Source: Paracoccus cavernae
Lineage (GTDB): Bacteria > Pseudomonadota > Alphaproteobacteria > Rhodobacterales > Rhodobacteraceae
Length of the DNA stretch: 64,000 nt
Assembly: GCA_030410095.1 (NCBI GenBank)
Contig: JAUFRC010000001.1
Coordinates: 1,996,501 to 2,060,500 of the forward strand
Direction of reading: 5' to 3'
Position 1 is the first letter of the stretch, and each line of letters starts with the position of its first letter. Below the pieces are notes generated by a model. The model worked only from the letters and a program-made list of their open reading frames with translations. It did no database searches and was not told where the DNA came from. Positions 18,012 through 27,363 of the stretch are shown one piece after another. The translations under genes and the position numbers were made by a program.

Positions 18012-21000
18012 TGATCATTCTCCCGATAAATGGACCCGGCCCGTACTCGTCGGACAATTGGGCAACCTCTGCATGGAAAGCGCCGCCGGCGACGGCCGCC
18101 GACCAAAGTGCTGCGGGAATGCTCCAGCGTGGTTCGGGCAGCACCGCCTGCCCCAGAACCGAGCCGTTGCGCACGAGCCGCGCCAGATAACGTTCGCGCG
18201 ACTCGCCCAGGGGAATATCCGGCCCCTCCCAGCCATCGGCCGCAATCCGGCCGCGCCTGATCCAGCTCATCTCCTGCCCGCTGATCGCGAGATGGCAAGG
18301 CGCAAGCGGACGCAGCCCGCGCCGCGGAAGGCTTGCTGGATATGGCGGTAGCTCGGATCGTCCGGCCCCCGTACCGCCGGTCCGATCCGCCAATGCCGCG
18401 ACTGGTTGCGCACCGAAGGTGCCAGATCGACCTGCTTGGCATTTCCGTCGAGCAGGACGACGAGGCTGCCGACAGGCCAGACCGCCGGCATGAAAGCATC
18501 GGTCCCGCCCTGTCCGCGCAGCCGGTGGCTGATTTCCCACAGCCCCGCCGAGACCAGCCGCGCCTGGGAAAACTGCATCAGCTCCCAGCCCTCTGCCGTC
18601 CCGTCCCCGATCGCGAGAAGGTTCGCCCCCGCCATCAGCGCCCCCTCGTTTGCCGAACGAAGCGCACCGCCCTTGACCCGCACACGCAGGGCAGGCCCGC
18701 GATCCCAAAGACCCGCGCGCGCGGCATCGAGCGGCGTTTCCGTCACCCCCATGACCGAGCGTGCCGCGATGGTCGTGTTGAGCTGGTAGCCCCCGCTCGC
18801 CTCCTCCGACATCCAGACCGCCGCCTGCCCCGGCCAGGGCGTGGCCGTTACGGCAAGATGCGGCGCATGCGGGCTCTCGTCGCCCCGCATCAACGGCAGG
18901 TCCAAAAAGACCGGCCAGACCGGAATCGCCGGTTTGAAGGCGCGCAAAGGTGCCGCTTCGTCGATGCCGCGCGCGGGCGGTAAACTCCGCTTTCGACCCT
19001 CACCGCATCGACGACCGTCACCGCGCCGCGCTCGATCCGGTCGACCCGCCAGCGGCGCGGAACGCCCTTGCCCTCGTCGACCCGCAAGACATCGCCAGCG
19101 CCGATCCCCCTGCGCGAGGGCGCCAGCGCGAACCGCATGCTGTCGCGCGCAACTCCTGCCTCGGAAAGCCAGCGCTCGGCCATGGAGCGGCCTTCGGCAC
19201 GGGTCAGCGACATCGGCAATTCGCTTTCCGAGATAGCTGCGAAATCCGCGCCAGGCAGCATGGCTTCGACGGTCGAGGCCGCGTAATCCGCGCCGTTCTC
19301 GACATGGGTCAGACGGATCCGTCCCGCGAGTTCGGCATCCGGCGCGCGCAGGACCTCGATCCCCTGAACATCCTGCGAAAGCGCGAGATCATCGACCCCG
19401 ACTTCGCCTGCGACCCGTGCATCGCGCATGCGAAAACACAGCGTGCCGTCGCGCTCGACCGCATCGAAACCATGGGCCAGCATCAAAGGCTGAAGCGCTG
19501 CACGACCGCTTTGCCCGCCCCCGGCGCATAGCCGCGCACCAGACCCGAAAGCCCCCGGTATCAAGATGGACAATCCCCGCCTCGCGGCAGATCTCGGCCA
19601 CGACATCGGCGAGGCACCGCGCTCGCGCGACCGTTGAGCCAATGGCCTCGCTCCCAAGCAGGGCCGTCCGACCACAGGTCGGCACGGCCGGGAAAGGCCG
19701 GATAGGGCCGCGCGTCCCAGCACCAGACATGGGCCCGCGACATGTCGATCATCCGCCCCGCGCCCGTGCGCCCATGGGCCGGACGCGACGGGTTATGCGC
19801 CGGATCGCCCCAATACTCGACCATCGCGCGCAGATAGGCCGCCTGAATGGCGTCATCGCGCCGACCCTCGGAGAAATGGGGCAGCACCGATTCGAGCTCA
19901 TCGCGTCAAGAAACTTGTTCGGCTGGTTGGTGGCCTTGTCCAGGGCCGCACAGCCCATTTCGGTGAACCAGATCGGCTTCTTGCCCGGAACCCAAGCGGT
20001 GGGCTGGGTTTGACGGATGCCGTCGATCCGGTCGTGATGCGGGTTCTGCCACCAGTTGCGGATATCCTTGTAGCGCCAGACCCATGCCTCGCCATATGCG
20101 CCATCGGTGATCGGCTCGCGGCTCTGGCGCTCGCGGTCGATCTCGCGCGGGTAATACCAGTCATAGCCCTCGCCACCTGCGACATTGGCGCGCAGATAGG
20201 CGGGGTTGTCGATCCGGCCCCAATGGGCGTCGCAGTGCTCTTCGCCGTCGCGCCAGTCGGACAATGGCATGTAATTGTCGATGCCGATGAAGTCGATATT
20301 GGCGTCCGCCCAAAGCGGATCGAGATGGAAATGCAGATCGCCATTGCCGGGGTGATGCCCGAAATACTCCGACCAATCGGCAGCATAGCTGATCTTGACA
20401 CCATTGCCCAAAATCTCGCGTACATCCGCAGCGAGCCTGCGCAACTCGGCGACCGCCGGAAAGCTGTGACCTGCGCCCCTGATCCGCGTCAGCCCCACCA
20501 TTTCCGAGCCGATGAGGAAGGCATCGATCCCGCCCGCCTCGGCGCAAAGATGCGCATAATGCAGAATGAAGCGACGATAGGACCATTCCTGCGGGCCGCT
20601 ATAGCGGATCTCGCCACCGCTGCGCGAAAAGTCCGAGGCCCCGGCCGTGCCGAAAAACGCCAGAACTTCGGCCTCCGCCGCAGCCGTACCGTCGGGGCTG
20701 CCCTGAACACCTGCCGCGACCGAGCTCGTGATGCGCCCGCGCCACGGCATGACGGCTTGCGCCCCGGCCCCGCCCCATGGATCGGGCAAGGCATTGCCGC
20801 GCAATTGTTCCATCAGGATGAAGGGATAGAACACCGCTTTCTGACCCGCAGCGGCAATCGCACGCAAAGCCTCGATCACCGAAGCATCGGCAGGTGTTCC
20901 GCCATAGATCGGACGGCCGTTGTTGCGCGCAACCTCCTTGCTTCGCCGCGGGTGATCCCGCCCGCGCGCCATGCCATCTCCTTCGCGCCAAAGTCGCGAT

Positions 21001-21884
21001 CCTCGACCTTGGGGCGGATGCTGCAATGATTGGCGCGAAGATCGTCTCCGAACCACGACACCACAAGTGAAACCGAGCCGACCTTGGGCAGTTCGCGGCG
21101 CAAGCTCCGCATGGAAACCGCGAAATCCGTGACGCCCGCGGGCAGGTTGCGGTTGATGACGCGGGTCTCGCCCAGCCCCAGATCGACGCTGACCGGCGTG
21201 GTCGCCAAAGCATATTCGCCCGTCGCGGGGATCAGCGCGACCGCCTCTACCTCGCGGGCCAGACCACGGCCGCCCTTGGCCTGACGCAGCACCTCGAAGC
21301 TCAGCTGCGGCACACGATTGCCCCAGCGCTCGAGCGCCAGATCCTCGAGCACGACATAGGCAATCCCGCGATAGGCGGGCGCGAAATCGCCCTCTTGCGC
21401 GGCAATCGCCGGATCGGGAAGCTGATCCTCCGAGCCGGTATAGACCCGCATGTCAAGGTCATCGACCGAGATCTCCTCGCCATCCGCCCAGACACGCCCG
21501 ACCCCGAGGATCGGTCCTCGCAAAGCGCGAGGGCGACATTGAGGCGATAGCTGAATTCGGTGACGCGCGGCCCCGCTCCTTGCCGCCGCGCTGTTCGCGC
21601 CGGATCTCGGAGAGCGGGCTGGCCCAGATCACATGGGCAGGCATGCGCATCTGACCCCAAAGCTTGGCGATCGGCGTGCCCTCGCCCGCAGTCTGTATGC
21701 GCAGGCGGTCGACGCGGCCTGTCTCGACCGCTTTCGAGCCCTGCCCCAGAATGCGCTGGTCAATGGCGCGTCCGATCGTCGCGCCGACCGCCCGACCGAT
21801 GACCGCGCCGGAAAGCCCGAGCACCGTTCCGCCAAATCCCGCGCCGAGCGAAGCCCCGACCGCTGAAAGCAGTATCGTTGCCAT
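18004..21884 (-). CDS. GTA host-specificity (megatron) protein, gp15 homologue (many frame breaks)
   Basis: The 3.9 kb span encodes about 1290 residues when frames are joined. The N terminus is hydrophobic and Gly-rich (ASLGAGFGGTVLGLSGAVIG), followed by RVTEFSYRLNVALALCEGPI. The GTA TIM-barrel-like domain begins near RPIYGGTPADASVIEALRA and includes FIGIDNYMPLSDWRD, WVPGKKPIWFTEMGCAALDK and YLRAMVEYWGD. The C-terminal half has tail-protein beta domains ending EYGPGPFIGRMINV. Frame breaks lie near 21572, 21513, 20945, 19900, 19640, 19555-19500, 18965 and 18315. In RcGTA this protein forms the tail tip that contacts the recipient. Either the sequence here is poor or the gene is decaying; other genes in the window show the same error type. 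Confidence 0.85.
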
Positions 21885-21908
21885 TGCATCCCTCCTTTTC
21901 GTTGATCG

Positions 21909-22334
21909 CTAGAGACGCGGAAAGGCAAAGCGCCCCGCGATTTTCGCCCGCCACGGCCCCGTCAGCGGGCTCTCGACCACGCCATGGCGCTCGTAGGCGT
22001 GGACAAAGCTGGCCTCGGGACCGGTTTCGGCCTGAATGGCCAAATGTTTGGCCACCGCCCCGCTGCGCATGGCAAAGACCAAAACGTCACCCGCCTGTTC
22101 ATGCACGCTCTGTTCAAGAAAGCGCTGTGCACCCGCGAGCAAAAGCTCCTCGCCCCCGACCTCGCCCCAGTCCGGCGTATAGGCGGGGACCACCAGCGGC
22201 TCGGCCCCGTAGAGCGCGCGCCAGACGCCGCGGATCAGCCCGAGGCAATTGCTGCCCGCACCAAGGCTCGAGGCCTGATGCACATAGGGCGTGCCGAGCC
22301 AGCCACGCGCGGCGGCGACGACATCGGCCCTCAT
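21909..22334 (-). CDS. GTA NlpC/P60 peptidase, gp14 homologue
   Basis: 141 residues, intact. NlpC/P60 fold: VAAARGWLGTPYVHQASSLGAGSNCLGLIRGVW carries the catalytic Cys, and AGDVLVFAM...AVAKHLAI the catalytic His. The residue before Cys is Asn where most relatives have Asp. In RcGTA the homologue is a cell-wall peptidase at the tail tip that helps penetrate the recipient's peptidoglycan. The start at 22334 overlaps the gp13 stop as ATGA, and the gene ends 24 bases before gp15. Confidence 0.88.
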   Translation of the reverse strand: MRADVVAAARGWLGTPYVHQASSLGAGSNCLGLIRGVWRALYGAEPLVVPAYTPDWGEVGGEELLLAGAQRFLEQSVHEQAGDVLVFAMRSGAVAKHLAIQAETGPEASFVHAYERHGVVESPLTGPWRAKIAGRFAFPRL

Positions 22335-23204
22335 GTCCGCGCTCCCGCCGCAAGATGGGGCGCGAGCAGCCAGTCTTCGGTGGGCAAATGCGGAAAGCCG
22401 CGGAAGTTCAGGAAATTGGCGAATTTCAGGCGGCATGTCTCGGCGCGTTTGTCGCAACCCGCGCTCAGCCGGACCTGATCGCCCGCGACAGGCGCAATCC
22501 CCAAGGCCGCCCAAAGCTAGATGTCGCGTTGCCCGCCGGCAGTCGGCAGATCGTTCTTGACCATCCCGCTCAACCCCTTGGCCGCGCCGCTGAGAACCTC
22601 GAACCGGCCGCGCTCGAACCAGCCCGCATCATGGCCGGAAAAGCCCGAAAGCCGGAAGCGCTGGCCCTCGCCGCCCGAGATGACCCGCCCTCGGCGCGGT
22701 AGCCGGGACGGCCAAGGTCCATGCGGCAGGCGCCGTCTCCCAGATCGGCGGCGCAGCGCGGATGGAAGACCCGTCCCTGAACGCGGTTAAGCGGCTCGGA
22801 CAAGCCGCGCAATTCGGCGCGAAAGGCGGCACCATTACGCGAAATTTCGCCCAGATGGCCGCGAAAGACGAGGTGACGGTCGGCGGGGTTGGCCCAGTCG
22901 AGCTCCCACAGACGGACCTCGGCACCATCCCAACGCCCCGCCATCAGGTCGATCTCGGTGATCGCATCATCCGAAAGGATCCCCGCGGCTTCGGTATTGT
23001 CGACCGAAAGCCCCGCCCCTGCACCACGGCCGAGGCGCTCAGCCCGCTGTCGGGACGAAAACGCAGCCCCTCGAAGTCAAGGCTCCGGTCGTGGTCGGTA
23101 AAGCCCAGCACGAAGCCGTCCTTGCGGGTCACGGCCCAGGCACGCGCCACGGTTTGCGCCACGGTTTGCACCGTCGTTAGGCCTGCTGTTTGAACCGTGC
23201 TCAT
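22331..23204 (-). CDS. GTA tail hub protein, DUF2163, gp13 homologue (frame breaks and an in-frame TAG)
   Basis: About 292 residues from joined frames. The N-terminal DUF2163 part reads ARAWAVTRKDGFVLGFTDHD, SLDFEGLRFRPDSGLSASA and LSVDNTEAAGILSDDAI; the middle has VFHPRCAADLGDGACRMDL; the C-terminal part has AGCDKRAETCRLKFANFLNF and ends FPHLPTEDWLLAPHLAAG. The Cys-containing segments are typical of the iron-sulfur-type hub family of GTAs. Frame breaks lie near 23024 and 22700. A TAG at 22517-22519 falls where a sense codon (DI-x-LWAALGIAP) is expected. Both ends overlap neighbours as ATGA. Confidence 0.82.
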
Positions 23205-23832
23205 AGCCGCACCTCGATGATCGGAACCTGCGGCAGATCGCCCGCGCGAAACGAGGCGACCGAAACCGCGATGTGATCGGCGTCGAAGCGCACCGGAACG
23301 TCGAATTCGAACCCTGCCGTCACCGCCGCCCCTCTCCCGGAGGCGCGGCAAAGGTGATTACCCCCTTGTCGTGATCGACGGTGAAATCCACCGCCTCGCG
23401 CATCTGGTCTGCACCGATTCCGACCAGAACCGTGCCCTCGACCGGCTTGGAGATCGGACGCGCATAGCGTCCCGGCCCCGAGGCATAGGTTTTGCTCAGC
23501 TGGAAGCTGACGCGCCGACCGTCGCCATAGCCCAGATGCTGGTCTTGGAAATGCGGCACACCGTTGGGCTGGCCGCTTTTGAAATCCGCCCAATCCTTCC
23601 AGCGAAAGCCGTGAAGCTGACCCGCGCGTGCCTCGAAAAAGGCGATGAGGGTCGCAACATCGTCCAGCGAGCGCAGCCCGAGCCCCGCATCATAACGCCT
23701 GCGTGAATGGGCCCAAGGCGTGCGCCGCTCCTCGTGGCCGTTGACCATGGCGACGATTTCGGTGCGCCGCTCGGGGCCGCCGACCGAGCCGAAGGACAGG
23801 CTCGCGGGAAATCTGATCTCGTGGAATGCCAT
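23201..23832 (-). CDS. GTA distal tail protein, DUF2460, gp12 homologue (frameshifted)
   Basis: About 210 residues. DUF2460 features are MAFHEIRFPASLSFGSVGGP, EIVAMVNGHEERRTPWAHSR, FFEARAGQLHGFRWKDWADF and, at the end, VRFDADHIAVSVASFRAGDL. One G is lost in GGGG near 23331; the repaired end stops at TGA 23201-23203, overlapping the gp13 start. In the open frame as written the protein is fused to the upstream tape-measure gene, because that gene has its own frame break. In RcGTA this protein forms the ring at the distal end of the tail tube. Confidence 0.88.
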
Positions 23833-23836
23833 GGTC

Positions 23837-24500
23837 TCACCCGTTTCTGTCGCCGCGCGCCAAAAGGCGGCCCATCTGGGCGGCGATCTGGCCTTGGCTG
23901 CGTTGGAACCCCGCGACATCGGGGTCGAAATATTGATCGTGACATTGGTCGTGCGCGCGCCGCCGCCGTCCATCGAGACGCCCAGACGGCCATCCGCCCC
24001 GCGCGAAAGCGGCATGATCGCCTCGGGTCCGGCCTCGCCCATGAGCCCAGTGCCGCCGCGCATCGGAAAGGCCGTGGCATGCGTCACGACGCCGCCGCGC
24101 GCGAAAGGCGTGACACGCCCCTGCACGAAAGCCCCGCCATTCGCGAAAGGCATCATTCCCGAAACCATTCCGTTCACACCCTGCGCAATTGCGCCGGCAA
24201 AGGCCTGTTCGATCGGCTTCATCGCCACCGAAAACGCGCTTTGCGCGATCGACTGCCCGACGGATTTCAGCGCATCGCCCAGCTTCATCCCGTCAAAGGC
24301 CAACCCTTCGAAGGCGCGGCGCAACCCGCCGCTGATGCCCGCGCTCAACGTGCCGACCTCGCGGCCGGTATAGAGCATAGACTGGCGCAGCCGCGCGAGC
24401 TCGGCCTCGAAGGCTGCGGTCATTTTGCTGCTTTGTTCGAGCCCCGCCCCGATCGCCTCACCGGGTCGTCGAGCCGGTCAATCCCGTCCTTGCTTGCCAC
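23837..24500 (-). CDS. GTA tape-measure protein, gp11 homologue (frameshifted)
   Basis: About 220 residues, short for a tape measure but normal for a GTA, whose tail is short. The start is GTG 24500 after AAAGGAGG. A DGIDRLDDP leader is joined, after repair near 24465, to EAIGAGLEQSSKMTAAFEAEL, a coiled-coil stretch, AFDGMKL-type helices, and then the Gly-rich NGGAFVQGRVTPFARGGVV and LMGEAGPEAIMPLSRGADG typical of phage tape measures. A second break lies near 23905; the repaired end is AAQMGRLLARGDRNG at TGA 23837-23839. Confidence 0.85.
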
Positions 24501-24531
24501 TCTGGGCCTCCTTTCGCTCAAATAAGATCAG

Positions 24532-24831
24532 TCAGAAACGTCCTCCTCCGATCCGGAGGTCGCGGCACGGGTGCGCCAGCCGGCCCGCTCCGGCGACCTG
24601 CCGGTCGGGAAACCGCGCCGAAAGCGCCGCAAGCCGGTCGCGGGTCATGGCACCCGTTCCGGCCGAAACGCCCAGCATCAGCGCAAGCTCGGCCGGGCTC
24701 AACGTCCAGAAATCGCCAGGATTCAGCCCCAGCCCGCCCTGCCCGCGCGGCCCCATGCCAACCCGCATGAGGCCCGACCAGTCGAGACTTTCGGCCGGAC
24801 CCGCCGCAGCCCCTTGGGCGTCGCGACTCAT
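24532..24831 (-). CDS. GTA tail assembly chaperone-like protein, gp10.1 homologue
   Basis: 99 residues, apparently intact. The central motif LDWSGLMRVGMGPRGQGGLG followed by NPGDFWTLSPAELALMLG is the conserved core of the small protein encoded between gp10 and the tape measure in Rhodobacterales GTAs (rcc01693-type). It is thought to act with gp10 in tail assembly, like phage TAC proteins. The ATG at 24831 overlaps the gp10 stop as ATGA. The C-terminal 30 residues after RFPDRQ look unconserved, so a frame error there cannot be excluded. Confidence 0.78.
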   Translation of the reverse strand: MSRDAQGAAAGPAESLDWSGLMRVGMGPRGQGGLGLNPGDFWTLSPAELALMLGVSAGTGAMTRDRLAALSARFPDRQVAGAGRLAHPCRDLRIGGGRF

Positions 24832-25160
24832 GGTGCAGGCACCTGGAAGGCCCGCGCCAGAAGCTGGGCCGCAAGCTGCGCCGCCTCAATCGGGCCGCCG
24901 CGCAGATCGGCATGAGGCAGGTCCGAGGCGCAGCCCTGCCAGCCGCCGCCGCGCAGCCCCGCCGCCAGAACCGCCATCACGTCGCGGCTGCCGAAACGCC
25001 CGCTCTCGAAGCGCTCGACCAGCGCGATCATGCTGCGCTCGCCCAGATCCTCCTCGAGCTCGGCGAGCGTTCCGAGCGTCAGTTTGGCGCGGTAGCGCCG
25101 CCCGCCCAGCCAGATGCCGACCTCGCCCGCCAGCGGATTGACGGGCGAATTGCCCGCCAC
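24828..25160 (-). CDS. GTA tail assembly chaperone / GTA-family protein, gp10 homologue
   Basis: 110 residues from GTG 25160. The sequence NPLAGEVGIWLGGRRYRAKL, LTLGTLAELEEDLGERSMIA, LVERFESGRFGSRDVMAVLA and LRGGGW is the compact GTA family (rcc01692-type) found in all Rhodobacterales GTA clusters. It is a tail assembly chaperone by comparison with phages. An open frame extends upstream to 25205 into the gp9 3' end; GTG 25160 is preferred because it begins just before the conserved region. The gene lies 31 bases after gp9 and overlaps gp10.1 by 4 bases. Confidence 0.85.
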   Translation of the reverse strand: MAGNSPVNPLAGEVGIWLGGRRYRAKLTLGTLAELEEDLGERSMIALVERFESGRFGSRDVMAVLAAGLRGGGWQGCASDLPHADLRGGPIEAAQLAAQLLARAFQVPAP

Positions 25161-25191
25161 CGCGCCCCGCCCGCCACCGTCTGCGCCCCCG

Positions 25192-25523
25192 TCACAGCGC
25201 GACAAAGCTCAGCGCGCCGGCGCTTGCCAGCGACAGCTCGTAGCTCGCCTCGCCGTTGTAATTGCCGGCATATTCAAGGCTGGTGACCTGAAACGGCCCC
25301 TCGATCGTGCCGAAATCGGGAACGACCACCTGAAAGCGCGGCACTTCGCCGTCGAAAAAGACCTGCCGCGCGCGCTCGTCGGTGGTGGCATCACGAAAGA
25401 CACCCGAGCCCGAAATCGCGGCCGAGCGCACCCTGCGCCGCCCAGAAGCTCGCGCCAGCGGCCTTCACTTTCAAGGCTCGTGACATCGACCGTCTCGGCG
25501 TTGAAGGCGATACGCGACCTCAT
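25192..25523 (-). pseudogene. Tail-tube protein gp9, 5'-truncated
   Basis: The conserved GTA tail-tube protein is recognisable from RIAFNAETVDVTSLESEG through SAAISGSGVFRD, DERARQVFFDGEVPRFQVVV and EYAGNYNGEASYELSLASAG to the end. The N-terminal stretch of about 27 residues seen in full-length relatives is absent: immediately upstream is the end of gp1. The remaining frame can start at ATG 25523, which overlaps the gp1 stop as ATGA, giving about 110 residues. One G is also lost in GGG near 25437. The truncation cannot be repaired by single-base changes; it is a junction left by a larger deletion or a misassembly. Confidence 0.8.
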
Positions 25524-25864
25524 CCTGCGCGGCGCAGGCAAGCCAGGCGGCGCCCGATTTCGTCTCGTGCCGCGTCAAGGTCGAGCGCGCCTGCGCCGAC
25601 ACTTCCGGCAGCGTCCTTGCGAAGTTTGTCAACGCGGTTCCTTTCTTCCAAAACAAGCTGCGTTGCCGCCCGCAAATCGCGAACCAGCTTGGCGCTTTCC
25701 TTGATCTCGTCGGTCTCGCCCGCCTGGATCTTGCGGCGCAGCCGCGTCAGATCCGCCGCGCAGGCGTGGAACAAATCATCCGCGATGGTCACAACATCCA
25801 GCGCGGTCTCGGCCTCAAACGGGCCCTCCGAAGGTCCTGCCTCCGGATCGAAAATGATCGTCAT
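25520..25864 (-). CDS. GTA small terminase subunit, gp1 homologue
   Basis: 114 residues, intact. Charged helical protein: LTRLRRKIQAGETDEIKES, VRDLRAATQLVLEERNRVDK, then ALDLDAARDEIGRRLACLRR. This matches the first gene of Rhodobacterales GTA clusters (rcc01682-type), identified in R. capsulatus as the small terminase that starts DNA packaging. The gene normally precedes the large terminase; here it is followed at once by the tail-tube remnant. The ATG at 25864 is downstream of GCAGGG. With no TerL, portal or capsid gene beside it, it cannot package DNA on its own. Confidence 0.78.
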   Translation of the reverse strand: MTIIFDPEAGPSEGPFEAETALDVVTIADDLFHACAADLTRLRRKIQAGETDEIKESAKLVRDLRAATQLVLEERNRVDKLRKDAAGSVGAGALDLDAARDEIGRRLACLRRAG

Positions 25865-25907
25865 GCAAATGCCCTGCCCCGGTGCCTGTCCGCACGAGCG
25901 AGCCATG

Positions 25908-25942
25908 AAAAAAGCGGCCCGGGGTCAGTGACCCGGCCGCTT
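25908..25942 (-). terminator. Intrinsic terminator or attenuator in the GTA leader
   Basis: On the minus strand AAGCGGCCGGGTCA pairs with TGACCCCGGGCCGCTT and is followed by TTTTTT. It lies between the candidate promoter (25967-25995) and the gp1 start (25864). Either it ends a short RNA of about 50 nt or it attenuates GTA transcription. Confidence 0.75.
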
Positions 25943-25960
25943 GCCCATTTCTCCCAGCAT

Positions 25961-25995
25961 GTAGAAAATCTACTTTCGACCGTTCGCCAAGTCAA
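25961..25995 (-). promoter_or_regulatory. Candidate GTA promoter with a palindrome over the -10
   Basis: Minus strand: TTGACT (25990-25995), a 17-bp spacer, then TAGATT (25967-25972), a good sigma-70 match. A perfect palindrome GTAGA-AAA-TCTAC (25961-25973) covers the -10 and is a candidate operator. Between here and the mltG terminator (25996-26130) I see only AT-rich DNA and no gene. Confidence 0.6.
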
Positions 25996-26130
25996 AGCTT
26001 TCGCCAAAACCCCGTGGCGCATCCGATTATTTGTAAATATTTTCAATACGATAAAACGCGCAACACCCGATGCGCGCGTAGCGCCTTTCTGTTGCGCGCA
26101 CCTGCGGGAATCACCCTTTCGCGCAACGAA

Positions 26131-26160
26131 AAGGCCCGCTCCTTGCGGAACGGGCCTCTC
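26131..26160 (-). terminator. Intrinsic terminator after mltG
   Basis: Minus strand: GAGGCCCGTTCCGC and GCGGAGCGGGCC-type arms around AAGG, followed by TTTT. It lies 23 bases beyond the mltG stop. Confidence 0.8.
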
Positions 26161-26182
26161 GCATCCGATGATCGAAAGAGCC

Positions 26183-27363
26183 TTACTGCGCGCCCTGAAC
26201 CGGAGAATCGACCGGCTGGCCGCGCTGCGCCTCGATCTCGCGCCAGCGCGCGACATTGGCGTTGTGCTCCTCCAGCGTGCGCGCGAAAGCATGCCCGCCC
26301 GAACCGTCCGCCACGAAGAAGATGTAATCGCTCTCGCCCGGATGAAGCGCCGCCTCGATGGCTGCACGGCCGGGGTTGGCGATCGGGGTCGGCGGCAGGC
26401 CCTCGATCATATAGGTGTTGTAGCGCGTGCGCGTGCGCAGCTCCGAGCGGCGCAGCCCGCGATCGAGCACGCTTTCGCCGCGCGTCACGCCGTAGATCAC
26501 CGTCGGGTCGGTCTCGAGGCGCATGCCGCGTTCAAGCCGGTTCACGAAGACCGAGGCCACCACCGGACGCTCGTCCGCGACACCGGTTTCTTTCTCGACG
26601 ATCGAGGCCATGATCAGCGCCTCTTCGGGGCTGGCATAGGGCAGCCCTCGGCGCGGCTGTCCCATGCGGCTTGCAGGATGGCGGCCTGGCGCGTGCCCAT
26701 TTCGGTCAGCAAGGCCTGCCGGTCGGCATCCTTCTTGACCTCGTAGGTATCGGGGGCAAGCGAACCTTCCGCCGGAACCCGCGCGATCTCGCCGCTCATG
26801 AAGGTCGCGGCTTTCAGCCCCTCGGTGATCTGCCAGCTGGTGACGCCTTCCGCAATCGCGATGCGCAGACGGGCATCGGGCTTGCCGGCGGCGCTGGTGA
26901 TGGCCTCGGGCGCGGGCGTGCTTGCGGGATCGTATTTCATCAGCTCGGCATATTCGCCGGTTGCCGGATCCATATCGCGCAGAATGACCGAGTTCTCGCG
27001 CACGCCGATGCGCACGGTCACTTCGGTGCCGCAGGTGCTGGGACCGCCCGCCGTGATCGTGGCGACGACCTGCTCCATCGTGGCGCCCGCGGGCATCAGA
27101 TAGGAGCCGAATTTCAGCCCCCGCGCCTTGCCCGAATAATCGGCCCCGGCGCGGAAGATATAGGCGCTCGAAACGACGCCCTGATCAGCCAGTTGCTGGC
27201 TGATCGCATTGAGACTTGCCCCTGGCGCCACCTGCACACAGGAGGCAACCGTGCTCGGGCCGGTCGCGGAATATTGGTGTTTGGCCCAAGCAATCGCACC
27301 GGCCGCCACGACCAAGACCAAAACCAGAAGCGACAGCAGGTTGGACGCCAGGTTCCGCCACAT
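26183..27363 (-). CDS. mltG: Endolytic murein transglycosylase MltG (frameshifted)
   Basis: About 393 residues. A single N-terminal membrane helix (LLSLLVLVLVVAAGAIAWA) is followed by a LysM-like segment (VAPGASLNAISQQLADQGV) and the YceG catalytic domain with IMASIVEKETG (catalytic Glu), DPTVIYGV, SRYNTY-type RTRYNTYMIEGLPPTPIANP and a C-terminal FFVADGSGGHAFARTLEEHN. It cleaves nascent glycan strands in the periplasm. One base is lost near 26645 (AEGLPYASPEEAL after repair). The ATG overlaps the fabF stop (TGATG), so the pair is one operon, as in many Rhodobacterales. Confidence 0.93.

Noticed and set aside
23320..24423. A fused tape-measure/distal-tail protein
   Set aside because: The fusion arises because the tape-measure gene has lost a base; restoring it recreates a stop at 23837-23839 and a normal start for the next gene at 23832.
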